64,000 nucleotides of DNA. Origin: Peromyscus leucopus. Lineage: Eukaryota; Chordata; Mammalia; Rodentia; Cricetidae. The notes under the pieces are model-generated. The model did not search any database. It saw only the letters and a program-made list of their open reading frames with translations, and had not been told where the DNA came from. Numbering within the stretch: the stretch's first letter is position 1; each line of letters opens with the position of its first letter. The position numbers and the translations under genes were made by a program. Below are positions 22,142 through 32,060 of this stretch, in pieces. Location of the stretch: contig NC_051072.1 of the NCBI RefSeq assembly GCF_004664715.2, forward strand, positions 35,348,142 to 35,412,141, given 5' to 3'.

Positions 22142-23180
22142 CAGTAAACAGCACCATATAATAAATAACAGTGACGATAGGTGAAGTGCCGGGCTGTGTC
22201 CCCCTAGGAATAACCTTTGGCCAAAGACCTCTGCCTCAGTCAAGGTCATGCCCTGTCTCTGGACAGCTGATGTCCAATGACTCTTAGAAGTGCAAAGAGG
22301 TGGGGCGGGGAGATTAAATCTTTGCCTTTTAGGGGCAAACTTGTGGGATCCACTCTGTTGCTACTGCATAGAAAAGCAGCTCATTCCACTGATGGACCCT
22401 GTGTCCCTCAACTCCTTCCAGATTCTTCCCGGCGAGCTCCTGTGTGTCATGTGCCGCTTTGGGTGCTGTCTCCCAGGTCCTATCTGCTCTGTGGCAGACA
22501 GGTCTGACACACCTGATCTGTGACACACGGGTTTATGAACACCACCCATACACTCGGTTCAATATTCTCCAGTTGTCCGCTAGAAATTTCTTAGCAACTT
22601 TGGACGCTGACTCCCCACATCTTCATCTGATTCTGGACTCTGCAATGATGTCTGTAGTCCCAACGACAGCACGCAAGGAAGACCTCACCGGGAATGTCAC
22701 AGACGAGGCAGATTTGGTGTCCTTTGCATCCCACGAGAATGGATGCTCTGATTCTGCAGCTGTCTATGACGTCCCAGACAGAGGTGAGGGCGAGGCAGCA
22801 CAGTGCTTTCCAGCCACACCTGAATGACTGAACCAAAAGTCAGCTCTGCCGCAGGGCTCCGGGGGCGGCTCAGTTCTCTTGACTTCTTGACTTCTGGCCT
22901 ACAGAACACCCAGCCACAGGCCTGCTTAGCTTCTGAGGTTTTCCAGGCTGTCTCAGTCGAGTCCTGACTGACACGGTCCTCCCGCCTCCTTTTCTCCAGC
23001 AGTCACACTCCGAGGCCACCCTGCACGGGATGAGAGCTTTCATTTGTTAGCATCCAAACCGAAACAATGCTTGCCTGCCAAATAATGAGGCACATGACGT
23101 CTCGATGGAGTCTTCTCGGTACAGTCATTTTAACAATAGAACATTTTGTCGTGAAGTGTTAAGTTGAGGAATAAAACGTT

Positions 23181-23181
<1 letters not shown>
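22142..23181. other. 1 kb unique sequence with a weak exon-like ORF
   Basis: A 127-codon frame (22444-22827, plus) has a splice-acceptor-like ctgtctcccag at 22467-22477 and a donor-like agacagag/gtgagg at about 22786. The product has no domain I know. I list the region as unique sequence and the ORF as a low-confidence observation. Confidence 0.3.
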
Positions 23182-23239
<58 letters not shown>

Positions 23240-23442
23240 TGTGTGTGTATGTGTGTGTGTGTGTGTGTGAGTGTGTGTGTGTGTGAGTGTGTGTATGTGT
23301 GTGTGAGTGTGTGTATGTGTGTGTGTGAGTGTGTGTATATGTGTGAGTGTGTGTGTATGTGTGTGTGAGTGTGAGTGTGTGTGAGAGAGAGTGTGTGTGT
23401 ATGTGAGTGTGAGTGAGTGTGTATGTGTGTGTGTCAGTGTGT

Positions 23443-23489
<47 letters not shown>
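23182..23489. repeat. Compound (GT)n/(GA)n block
   Basis: About 308 bp of alternating GT with two GA runs (23219-23239 and near 23383) and periodic gtgtat/gtgagt interruptions. The antisense 130-codon His-Thr/Leu frame is an artefact. Confidence 0.97.
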
Positions 23490-23490
<1 letters not shown>

Positions 23491-23659
23491 GGGGAAGCCC
23501 TCTTAATAAAACACAGAACCGATGCATCATCACACCTTTCCTAAGCACTTTGACAAAGCAAGCAGGAAACACGTGCTCAGCTCACACTAAACCACACTCA
23601 ATCAATACCTTCCCCGTGCCTCGCTCTGATTTTGTTCCCAAGCACAATTCTTTTGCAGT

Positions 23660-24018
23660 ATAGATTTTTATTAAGCTGTGAGCGTTTCAATGGTGCGTAC
23701 ACTGTATTTGGATCATATTCACCTTTGTTCCTCCCCATAACTCCTCCCAGATCCAGCCTCCCACCCCCCTCCAAACTTTATGTCCCCTCCCACTCTCTCT
23801 CGCTCTAGCACTGCCCCCCCAACAATAACTCACTGAGTTCAATTCTCGTTGTCCGTTGTCCATATGCTCATCACACCCTTAAAAAGTCCGATTCCCCCTA
23901 CCTTAGTAGTCATCAACTGTCAATAACTCCTCAGCTGGAGGTGGGGGCTAGTGAGTCCCTGCCCCCTCCATGCTGGAATCCAACCACAATTCGGACTTGT
24001 CGGCTTGTATCACGTATT
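23660..24018 (-). mobile_element. L1 3'-UTR fragment, antisense
   Basis: ccccataactcctcccagat, ccagcctcccacccccctcc, acacccttaaaaagtccgat, atcaactgtcaataactcct cag and cccctccatgctggaatc match the antisense of a rodent L1 3' untranslated region. The G-rich tract is on the minus strand and the AATAAA end is at the left. Confidence 0.6.
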
Positions 24019-24029
24019 AATAAGCTTTC

Positions 24030-24392
24030 AGTCACATGATGAAATACCTGATACAATCAAATTATAAGAAGGAGAGATGGATTTTGGCTCAGGGTTTCAG
24101 ATACTTCAGTCCATCATCAGTTTCTTCCATTGCTTTTGGGTCTGTAGCAAGGTCTCATAGCATAAGGACCACGTGGTAGAAGAAATGATTCACCTTACCA
24201 CAGCGGGAGACAAAGAGAAAAGAGGTCGCTTGGGTCTCCATATCGCTTTCAAGGGCATGCCCCCAATGGTCTAACTTCCTCCCACTAGGAAGCATCTCCC
24301 ACAGGTTCTATCACCTCAGAGCAACACCGAGGGATTCGGAGCGAGCCTTCAACATGGGGCCTTGGGAGGAGATTTAAGACCCAAACTATGCT
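24030..24392 (-). mobile_element. Old MaLR-like LTR relic, antisense
   Basis: tggattttggctcagggttt, cagtccatcatcag, tttcaagggcatgcccccaa, cttcctcccactaggaag and agacccaaactatg are the antisense of the same relic family seen at 7590 and 48524. Confidence 0.55.
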
Positions 24393-25608
24393 GCGCCAAA
24401 AATAACGGCTGCTGCATATTTATTCTTAAGGGGAATGCATTTAAATGGAAAATGGAGCCTATTTTAAATTCGTAGAAATAATTACTAACATCTATAAAAT
24501 ACCTGAGAAAATCCCTAGCACAGATAATAAGCAACCTACATATGTAAACTCAGTTTTCACAGAGGCACAGACTGGGTTAAGTGAATGTTACTTTATTTTG
24601 TAAACACACGGGCTCCACATCAGCCAGTCTCTGGTCTTTTTTTAACCTCCACAGCATCTGTCCTTGTGTCCTGACTGCATACACTAGGGGAACCTTACTT
24701 CTTACCTTAAGCCTACAACTGAAGATAGGTTTAATGAAAAGAAATGGCCAAATCCACACACTGGTCAAAGGTCCTCATCGACAAAGTCAGCTGGAATCCA
24801 GTGTGGAATGGTGGACACTTGGCACTGAAAACTAAGCATCTCTTCCATCGGAGAAGAAGAATGTGAGCAGAACATCTGGAAGGAAGGGCCATCTTAGAAG
24901 TGCTCATGCATGTGAGACTTGAGAAGAGGATTCTGGGGCTTTGGGACCTGAAAAGGGAACACAAAACAGAGCCAACTGCAAATTTCTAAGATCGGTTTCT
25001 CATTGTTTTCTTATCAACTAATCTTGAATGAAATAGTATCTGTAAATCTCTTCTACATATTGAATAACTGTTTGTATCAGAATTGATTTTCATCAAGTGT
25101 CCCTTAAGGTCGGAAGAATGGGTTTTCAGATATTTTATTAGTGCTGAATTTCTTGAAGGAAATTTTCTAGTAATGTAGACCTCATCAGATAATACCAACA
25201 TTGAGGACTGGAAGAAGGGTTGGGTAGGCTAGCATCAGTGACAGGGGGCAGGACAGGGAGAGATGGAAAATTTAATAAAAATAGTATGTGGCCTCTAATA
25301 GACCAATAAAAATGACAGTTGGGTAGGAAATGTATTGACTTCAATGATCTAAAAATGGCCTGTGATTTTGCTCTTTTTAAAGGGTCACAAGCTAGCTAAA
25401 CTTAGATGCTATCCAAAGATGGAGGCCGTTGTATCCAAGACAGTGACTTTGCCCCCCATATCTCAGCATAGCACGTGGCACAAGCTTCATCCATCCATCC
25501 TCCTTGCCCCTCAAGTTTTATTGGTGGAGAGACATTCTCAGTAGATGCTGTGCATGCAGAAGTGTTTGCTACCCAGCTGAGTGATGCCAAGGTTCAGAAA
25601 CTCAAATG
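24393..25608. other. 1.2 kb unique sequence
   Basis: No repeat or exon recognised. Confidence 0.4.
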
Positions 25609-25765
25609 TTTTTTTTTGGTTTTTCGAGACAGGGTTTCTCTGTGTAGCTTTGTGCCTTTTCCTGGAACTCACTTGGTAGCCCAGGCTGGCCTCGAACTCA
25701 CAGAGATCCGCTTGCCTCTGCCTCCCGAGTGCTGGGATTAAAGGCGTGCGCCACCACCGCCTGGC
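25609..25765 (-). repeat. Young B1 SINE
   Basis: Full antisense B1 from the T-run and ttcgagacagggtttctctg to gccaccaccgcctggc. Same lineage variant as the other young copies. The 88-codon ORF ending in it is chance. Confidence 0.95.
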
Positions 25766-27048
25766 TTGTTTTTGTTTTTTAATGAGCTGCCAGCATGCTT
25801 GCCTACAGTGTCCTATAGAGAGGCATCGTCTTATTAGACTGACCAGTTGCCAGGTTTGTCTGCTGTGTGGAAGGGAGATCTTAGCCTTATCTTAGACCAA
25901 GGCTATTTGCTCTACAGACAGACATCTTTGCAAAGATGGTCCAGACCGGAGTCCACCGGTGGGTGCACAAGTCCGAAGGATGTGCAGAAAGAAATTTGAG
26001 AGAATGATGAGAAACTCTTCCCAAACCAAGAACCTCAGGGCTTTCCCGAGGTGGAGACTGGAGCTAGGGATACTTAAGACAGCGTAGGTCTGGAAAAATA
26101 CTGCAGAGTCCATCTCTTGTGATGGTCCCTCCTAACAGAAGCAGGTGAGGAGAGAGATGCCATTGGAATCCTCTTGACCAAATCCGGTATGGTGATTCCT
26201 TCGTCGGGGAAAGGAGCATATCCTTAGAATTGGTCTGCTCAAACAAAGGGCCTTTAGGTTCCTTTCATAGAGATATTCCAAGTGCTGGCAGGGAGGCAGT
26301 CAAAGACTGGAAGTGTGTATGATAAAATATCAGAAAAGGCAATGCTGAAGCAAGACCAGGGGACATCCCAAGAGTCACTGAGAGGAAGGAGGACTCAGAG
26401 TGTTGTTCTCTGGGGGAAGGAACCTCAATTCTTGGCATTAGGGGCTGGATCTGCTTCCCTAGGGCCTTGCTCAGAGCCCACACCCAAAGAGTAGATGTTG
26501 ACGGAAGTGAGGAAGAAGGAAAGAACCAGGGCCAGCCTCAGATGCCTTCCTGATGACAGCATGGATTTAAGGATGGAAAGCCAAAATGACTTCAGTGTCA
26601 GAGGAGCCAGGGAGGGGCAAGGAAAGCTGATCCATTATCTTCCTCTTAGCTTCCTCCCCATCACAGATGATGGATGTTGCTGCTGGCCACTCACCAGGCT
26701 GGTCATTTATGCCTGAATTTCTGCCTGATCTCAAGTCCTCCTGCTCCAGAACCAGCTATCTGTCCCATTTAGCCTGTTCTTGGAAGTCCTGCCAAGAGTC
26801 TCCATAGACCTTTGCATGGTTCTGATGAAACGCCGAAGATCCTCATTTAATTGTATTAAAATAAAATGGTCCATCTGAAGTTCCAGAGATGAACCATTTT
26901 CTTTATTTACCATTGGCTTTTTTTAAAAAAAACAAAACAAAACAACAACAACAAAACAGTTTTTTGGCTGTAAATTTACTTTGGTAATGTCTAAGGTCAT
27001 TCTGGGAGAAAAATATGATTCACAGTAGCTGTAGGTATTCATCTGGTC
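25766..27048. other. 1.3 kb unique sequence
   Basis: An aacaaaacaaaacaacaac tract near 26931 and small ORFs only. Nothing recognised. Confidence 0.4.
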
Positions 27049-27672
27049 TGTTGAGAGAGAACTGAAAAACGGCTGCCCCTGCCAGCAGGGTCTTCAACGG
27101 GGACCTAAAGGGAGGGCTGGCAATGAGAGGGACAAGAGACACAAAGAATGAGAGCAAGACAGGAAGTCTAATCAAGCTCCAAAATTGTATTTTTCTCTCA
27201 AGGCATATATAGGTAGGCAAAGGGGGTTGCAAACAGGAAGGGACTTAGTAATGGGGGTTGCAAGCAGTAAGAGATGTAATTATGGGCTGTTCGGCCAGCA
27301 GGAAATGTTGCTCTGAAGGTTATCTATCTACCCTTGTCTAACTGCCTAATTGCTTAACTGCAGCTCATTCACCTGATCTCGGAGAAGAGGTTCTGGTGCT
27401 ATGGAGACTTAAGCAAAGTCTAGATCTAAGAAAAGAGGAGAGAAACCCAAATATGGCAGCATGTGTGTCAAGGTCGCTTAGGCTTATGACTCCCGTCAAA
27501 AGACTAAGTGGCCTATGGCATGGTATGGCTTAGCAAAGGGCCCTGAAATCCCTCAATTATTTAGAAAAGGACCACCTTCATCCTACTGCCAAAGTTGGGA
27601 TGAAGAGTTAGCTAGAAACACCATATGGGGAGAGATTGGTTAGAACCTTTTCTCTCCTACCAAGTTATAACA
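27049..27672 (-). mobile_element. Long ERV LTR, probably class II
   Basis: Read on the minus strand it starts tgttataacttggtaggag, has a TATA-like cctatatatgcc (27205-27216 region), a pyrimidine-rich ctcattctttgtgtctcttg tccctctc, and ends gaccctgctggcaggggcagc...caaca-like at 27049. The layout is an LTR. I find no matching target duplication, so both ends are approximate. Confidence 0.45.
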
Positions 27673-27849
27673 AAGATTATAAACCATGAATGCATATATG
27701 TGTTTGTCCCCTGTTATTTGCTGTTGAATCCAGACATCTGGAAGAGAGCTTGGCAAATAACACAATCTTCATAACTAACTTATGAATAAATGAAGCACCT
27801 GCAAGGCCTTGGTGAAGCAGGTATTCTGTTCCTTTGGATTTCTAATTGT

Positions 27850-27928
27850 TACAAGGTCTTCCTAGGTACCTCAGGCTGGCCTTGACCCCTCCATCCTCTT
27901 GCCTGTACTTCCTGAGTGCTGGGATTAT
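27850..27928 (-). repeat. B1 fragment, antisense
   Basis: ggtacctcaggctggccttg, cctgtacttcctgagtgctg ggattatg. 3' part only. Confidence 0.6.
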
Positions 27929-28129
27929 GTTTTGCTTCTCATCAATAGATATTCTTTCAAGGTCAACCTTTTTGAGATGAATCAAACAAAAAAGCCAGAT
28001 TTTAGATCCAACTCAAAACCCAATCTACTCTCTAAAAGTATTATTGCTGTTGTTATAGAGCAAGGGGTCCCAACGTGTTTAAGGACATGGATTTTTTTCA
28101 ATATTCCAAGTGCATATTTTCACAAAAAT
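27929..28129. other. Unique sequence
   Basis: Nothing recognised. Confidence 0.3.
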
Positions 28130-28239
28130 GGGGAATGGCTGTGTAGCTCAGTGGTAGAGCACTTGCCTGCATGCACAAGACTCTGGATTCAACCCCAAGA
28201 AAACTACTCTTGGCAGAGAGAGAGAAAAAGAGAGAGAGA
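28130..28239 (+). repeat. ID SINE (tRNA-Ala-like) with GA-rich tail
   Basis: ggggaatggctgtgtagctc, agtggtagagcacttgcctg, catgcacaagactctggatt, caaccccaag has the A box and B box order of the ID/BC1 family. A gagagagaaaaagagaga tail follows. Confidence 0.85.
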
Positions 28240-28527
28240 ATAGGGCTATTATAATTTTAGTATCCAGTGATTATCTTTTGTCATAATATGTACCTCAATA
28301 AAAAAATCAATCATATTTTAATATCAATTTACATTTAATAGATTATAACTATACTTGTAAAAGACTTGATTTTAGAAATATTAATAAATATATATTAAAA
28401 GCACGTATTCCATTTGTATTCATACTTGACAATGCATATTCATGGCCTACTTCTTTTCACACCAAAATCTGATAGTTACATTCATACAAGTAGATCATAT
28501 TGCCTTGTTTTTAAAAGCTACATTGAA
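28240..28527. other. AT-rich unique sequence
   Basis: Strongly AT-rich, nothing else recognised. Confidence 0.35.
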
Positions 28528-28741
28528 GGGGCTGGAGAGATGGCTTGGTGGTTATGAACATTGGCTGTTCTTCCAGAAGACCCAGGTTTGACTCCCAGCA
28601 CCCACAAGACAACACATAACCTTCTGTGGCTCCGGTTCCAAGGGATTTCATGTCCTCTCCTGGCCGCCATAGGCACTAGGCATGTTTGTGGTGCACAGAC
28701 ACACATGCAGGCAAAACAACATACACATCAAATTTAAGACC
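28528..28741 (+). repeat. B2 SINE
   Basis: ggggctggagagatggcttg, ctgttcttccagaagaccca, gactcccagcacccacaag, then the B2 body and an A-rich end. Full length, moderately diverged. Confidence 0.9.
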
Positions 28742-28870
28742 AAGGTGCGCTGGGCTAATTCACACCAATTATTTTCAAGCAGTGAAGTCCTAGTAGGGCT
28801 ACATCGAAACATTGGCTACATCGCCCACAAGCTGCTTTTGGGACTTCAGATGAAAAATTTGGAGGAATAA
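28742..28870. other. Unique spacer between two B2 elements
   Basis: Nothing recognised. Confidence 0.3.
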
Positions 28871-29075
28871 ATTCCTTGAGATGAGGGCTGGAGAGCTGGT
28901 TCAGCAGTTAAGAGCACTTGCTGCTCTTCCAGCGGACCTGAGTTCATTTCCCAGCACCCACATGGCAGCTCACAACTGTCTTCAACTCCATTTCCAGTTC
29001 CTTTTCTGGCTTCCACAGGCACCAGACACACAGGTGCTACCCAAACATTTATACAGGCAAAACGCCCATACACAC

Positions 29076-29252
29076 TGTTGGTTAAGTAGTGGTGCCCGCG
29101 GTGGCCATGCCGACGGAGGAGAGTGCTGGATGCACTGGTGATGGAAGAGTCACGAGCCATGGTTACCTTTCTAGAGCTTTATTGAGAGAGAAAGAGAGAT
29201 GGAGAGGGAGAGGGGGAGGGGGAGGGGGAGAGGGAGAGGGAGAGAGAGAGAG

Positions 29253-29310
<58 letters not shown>

Positions 29311-29414
29311 AATACGGAAGGAGAGAGTGTGGAGAGAACACAGAGGGCACTCCCACTTTTTAGGCTGGGACGCTGTCGCAGGCTGGTGATGTAATTAAGG
29401 ACATAATCCTTACA
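29076..29414 (-). mobile_element. Solo LTR inserted in a B2
   Basis: 339 bp with TG...CA ends in both readings. On the minus strand it starts tgtaaggattatgtcc and has CT-rich sequence, caataaagctctagaaaggt (poly-A signal) and an end ...ttaaccaaca. It sits inside the B2 tail, where flanking CACAC repeats hide the exact duplication. It carries its own GA-rich (29190-29252) and GT-rich (29255-29308) tracts. Confidence 0.75.
29190..29308. repeat. (GGGGGA)n / (GA)n followed by (GT)n
   Basis: Adjacent purine-rich and GT tracts inside the LTR at 29076-29414. ORFs across it are artefacts. Confidence 0.95.
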
Positions 29415-29450
29415 CACATAAATAATTTTTTTTAGATTCCTTGAGATGAG

Positions 29451-30332
29451 AGGCAAAGGAGACTGTGACTGCCTTGCTTTCAACTGGGGATTCCAATCTA
29501 TATGTCCTCCACCTACTGCCTCTGAACTCAGGGTCCAGGGAGAAGACTACAAGGAGCACCTTGCCTGAGTTTTCCATCATCACCTGCGAGCCACAGGCAA
29601 CGCCATGATTTTAATCTCTCTAGAATCCTCCCTCTCACGAGTGTGGAGTGCTTCTTGGCCTCTTCCTGTTCCCTGGAAGTGCTGGGCAAAGATCCAATTG
29701 CTCATGCTCAGATCAATGGGCTGGGTTGCATTCTTTACCTCGGCTCACTCTACTACTGCTCAAGAATGAACTGATTGGCACCGAGAAGGGAAGACATTTG
29801 GACTCAATCCCTTATTTATATACCACAACCTCAGGGACAATACTTTGGAGGCTATAACAGTATCCTCCTTGAGCCAGGATCTTGGCTAGTGTGACAGTAA
29901 CCATGTCCCCTAGCATCTGAGAACCTGAAGATACAAATAAAACCTGAACAAAACTAAGCATGCCATTCAAAAAAGCAGCAACAGGCAGGATGGACTGGTT
30001 CTCTGAATCATCAAGTTTTAGAACCAGGAGTGATGATGGCTCCAGTCAAGAGGGAAAGCGAGTAAGCCAGTGATACAGACTTGTTACGCTGATCGCTAGC
30101 CTCTTGTTCACTTTGGCAGTATAGCCATAATGTTGGAGTGGGACATGGTCCAGAGGGCAAGGCCATGGCTGACTAATAGGGAACCTACAATTATCTCATG
30201 TGACTCACAGTACAGAGTACTAAAGTCTACCTGGCTTCCTTTCTGCCCTTACTGTTTACCAAGTAAACCTCAGTCCAGTGTTGCCAACTGGAAAAGCAAC
30301 ATTTTCAATTCTTCGTTTAGATGCACGGCAGC
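29451..30332. other. 0.9 kb unique sequence
   Basis: Nothing recognised. Confidence 0.4.
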
Positions 30333-30627
30333 TGTGGGGTAACCCCCTCTGTATGCTGTGACTATGTTTGATTACCATTGGTTAATAAAGAAGCTGTTTT
30401 GGCCTATAGCAAGGCAGGATAGAGCCAGGTGGGAAATCCAAGCAGAGATACAGGGAGAAGAAGGGCAGAGTTGGGGCAGACAACAGCCAGCTGCTGGACG
30501 AGCAAGATGTATTAGAACACAGGTAACATCATGGCCACATGGCAATACATAGATTAATAGAAAATGGGTTAGTTCAAGTTGTAAGAGCTAGTTAATAATA
30601 AGCCTGAGCAATAGGTAAATGGTTTAA
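30333..30627 (+). mobile_element. Class II-like ERV LTR, 5' part (interrupted)
   Basis: Starts tgtggggtaacc. Contains ttaccattggttaataaagaagc, ggcctatagcaaggcaggat, catggccacatggcaataca, tagattaatagaaaatgggt and agagctagttaataataagc. The motifs parallel those of the LTRs at 13103 and 57323 (taataaa-containing U3, cacgtgg-like, tagattaatag...atgggtta). It resumes at 31194. Confidence 0.75.
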
Positions 30628-31113
30628 TGTGGTGATATATTATGTCCCCCAAAATATTGTGCACCCTAATAAACTTATCTGTGGTCAGAGAACAGAACAG
30701 CCACTAGATACAGAGGCCAGAAAATGGTGGCACACACACCTTTAATCCTAGCATTCCTAAGGCAGAGATCCATTGGGATCTCTATGAGTTCAAAACCACA
30801 CTGGAAACAACCAGGCATGGTGACTCATGCCTTTAATCCCAGGAAGTGATGGCAGGAAGCAGAAAGGTATATAAGGCATGAAAACCAGGAACTAGAGCTG
30901 ATTAAGGTTTTAGGCTTTTGAGCAGCAGTTTAGCTGAGATCCATTTGGATGAGGATTCAGAGGCATCCAGTCTGAGGAAACAGGATCAGCTGAGGAACTG
31001 GCAAGGTGAGGTAGCTGTGGCTTGTTCTGCTTCTCTTATCTTCCAGCGTTCACCCCAATACCTGGCTCCAGGTTTGTTTCTACTAATAAGACCTTTTAAG
31101 ATTCGTGTACCTC
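30628..31113 (+). mobile_element. ERV-like LTR nested in an older LTR, B1-containing
   Basis: The LTR starts tgtggtgatatattatg. A TATA-like gtatataag lies at 30867-30875. Two B1-like 5' segments occur in tandem (about 30726-30806 and 30809-30843). It ends near gattcgtgtacct. The antisense copy at 36782-37264 confirms the family and its limits. Directly 3' lies the complement of a complete tRNA-Lys. LTR plus tRNA together are bracketed by TTAA at 30624-30627 and 31190-31193. Confidence 0.8.
30867..30875 (+). promoter_or_regulatory. TATA-like box of the nested LTR
   Basis: gtatataag, about 240 bp downstream of the LTR start, is the expected place for a core promoter between U3 and R. In the sister copy the same position has lost the motif (gtatttaaag). 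Confidence 0.4.
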
Positions 31114-31189
31114 TGGCACCCAATGTGGGGCTTGAACCCACGACCCTGAGATAAAGAGTCTCATACTCTACCGACTGAGCTAGCTAGTC
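31114..31189 (-). pseudogene. Full-length tRNA-Lys(CUU) copy joined to an LTR, including CCA
   Basis: The minus strand reads as a 76-nt mature tRNA-Lys with anticodon CTT and the post-transcriptional 3' CCA (tgg at 31114-31116). Compared with tRNA-Lys from memory there are about eight differences, half of them CpG-type decay, with three in the last five bases of the 5' acceptor arm. The A box (tagctcagtcgg) is intact and the B box (ggttcaagcc) has one change. CCA shows the source was the mature tRNA, not its gene. The position is exactly that of a retroviral primer-binding site, but the copy runs past the usual 18 nt to tRNA nucleotide 1. Probably not a working tRNA gene because the acceptor stem is damaged. 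Confidence 0.9.
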
Positions 31190-31193
31190 TTAA

Positions 31194-31268
31194 TTAATAT
31201 TAAGCCTCTCAGTGATTATTTTAAAAGCAGCTGCAGGACCGGGTGGGACAGAAGAGCCTCCTATTACA
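31194..31268 (+). mobile_element. Class II-like ERV LTR, 3' part
   Basis: ttaatattaagcctctcagt gattatttt and gcaggaccgggtgggacaga continue the outer LTR of 30333-30627 and end cctattaca. Removing the insert and one TTAA restores the tttaattaatat...aag motif typical of this LTR group. Confidence 0.75.
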
Positions 31269-31856
31269 GATGACTAAATTTCAGACAATGAGATGTAAGT
31301 GAAAATTATTGGGTGGGCACCTCATGACTTTGCCTTTAAAAGAGATTAACCCACTGCTGATCTTCAGGGCCTCCTCTGCCACTGACTATAATATAGGAAA
31401 GATAGCAGCCACCATATGGGACAGGAAGATGCCTTGGGACTTTAAACCATACTCAGGATAGAAAAGCAGAAAGACAGAAAAACCCAGGCCCATGGTGACA
31501 TGGCAGAGCCCTCACATCAGCTGATAAGCAAGACCTCCAACTTGACATCCCTGGATTATGGCTTTTAAACAAGGAAAACAAAGGCAATGTGCTCTCCTTG
31601 CTTCCCAGTGCCATCGGTGGACTTAAGTTTCTGGAGACAAAAGTATATTCTGTCCGGTACAAGCCACTGTTTGCACACCAAAGAGCCCTGGACCGGGAAT
31701 ATGTTAGAAGAGAAGTTCCTCAGGCCCCTCCACAGAGCAGCTAAATGAGAATCTGTTCTTTCACAAGCTCTCCATGTGATCTGCATGCACATTAATGTTT
31801 TAGAAACACTGCCATAGGGATAATTGGTTTCTCTGTTTATAAAATTGCTGATTCAC
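31269..31856. other. Unique sequence
   Basis: Nothing recognised. Confidence 0.35.
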
Positions 31857-32060
31857 AAGATGACTCAGCAGCTAAAAGTCCTTGACATGAGAGCCTGACC
31901 AACTCCAGTTGATCCCTGGAACCCAGATACAGGTGCAAGGAGAGAACTCACTCCCCAAAATTGTCCCCTGACTGCCACACGGCTGACTTGTCATGGTATG
32001 CCTGAACTACTGACCCCACATAAAAATAATAAAAATTTTTAAATAATTAAAAATTGCTCA
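31857..32060 (+). repeat. Diverged B2/B3-class SINE
   Basis: aagatgactcagcagctaaa, agcctgaccaactccagttg atccctggaacccagat, aggagagaactcactcccca, aattgtcccctgactgccac, then an AT-rich tail. tRNA-derived head with GTTGATCC B-box-like sequence. Confidence 0.7.

Larger units (their letters stand above)
28886..29435 (+). repeat. B2 SINE split by an LTR, with 15-bp target duplication
   Basis: B2 head and body run from ggctggagagctggttcagc (28886) to acgcccatacacac (29075) and resume at cacataaataatttttttt (29415-29435). The duplication ATTCCTTGAGATGAG at 28871-28885 and 29436-29450 brackets the whole composite. This proves that the sequence in between was inserted later. Confidence 0.95.

Noticed and set aside
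23180..23572. 130-codon His-Thr ORF and plus-strand Cys-Val ORFs
   Set aside because: Pure translation of GT/CA microsatellite.
31114..31189. Functional tRNA-Lys gene
   Set aside because: Encoded CCA, damaged acceptor arm and position as a primer-binding site mark it as a reverse-transcribed copy.
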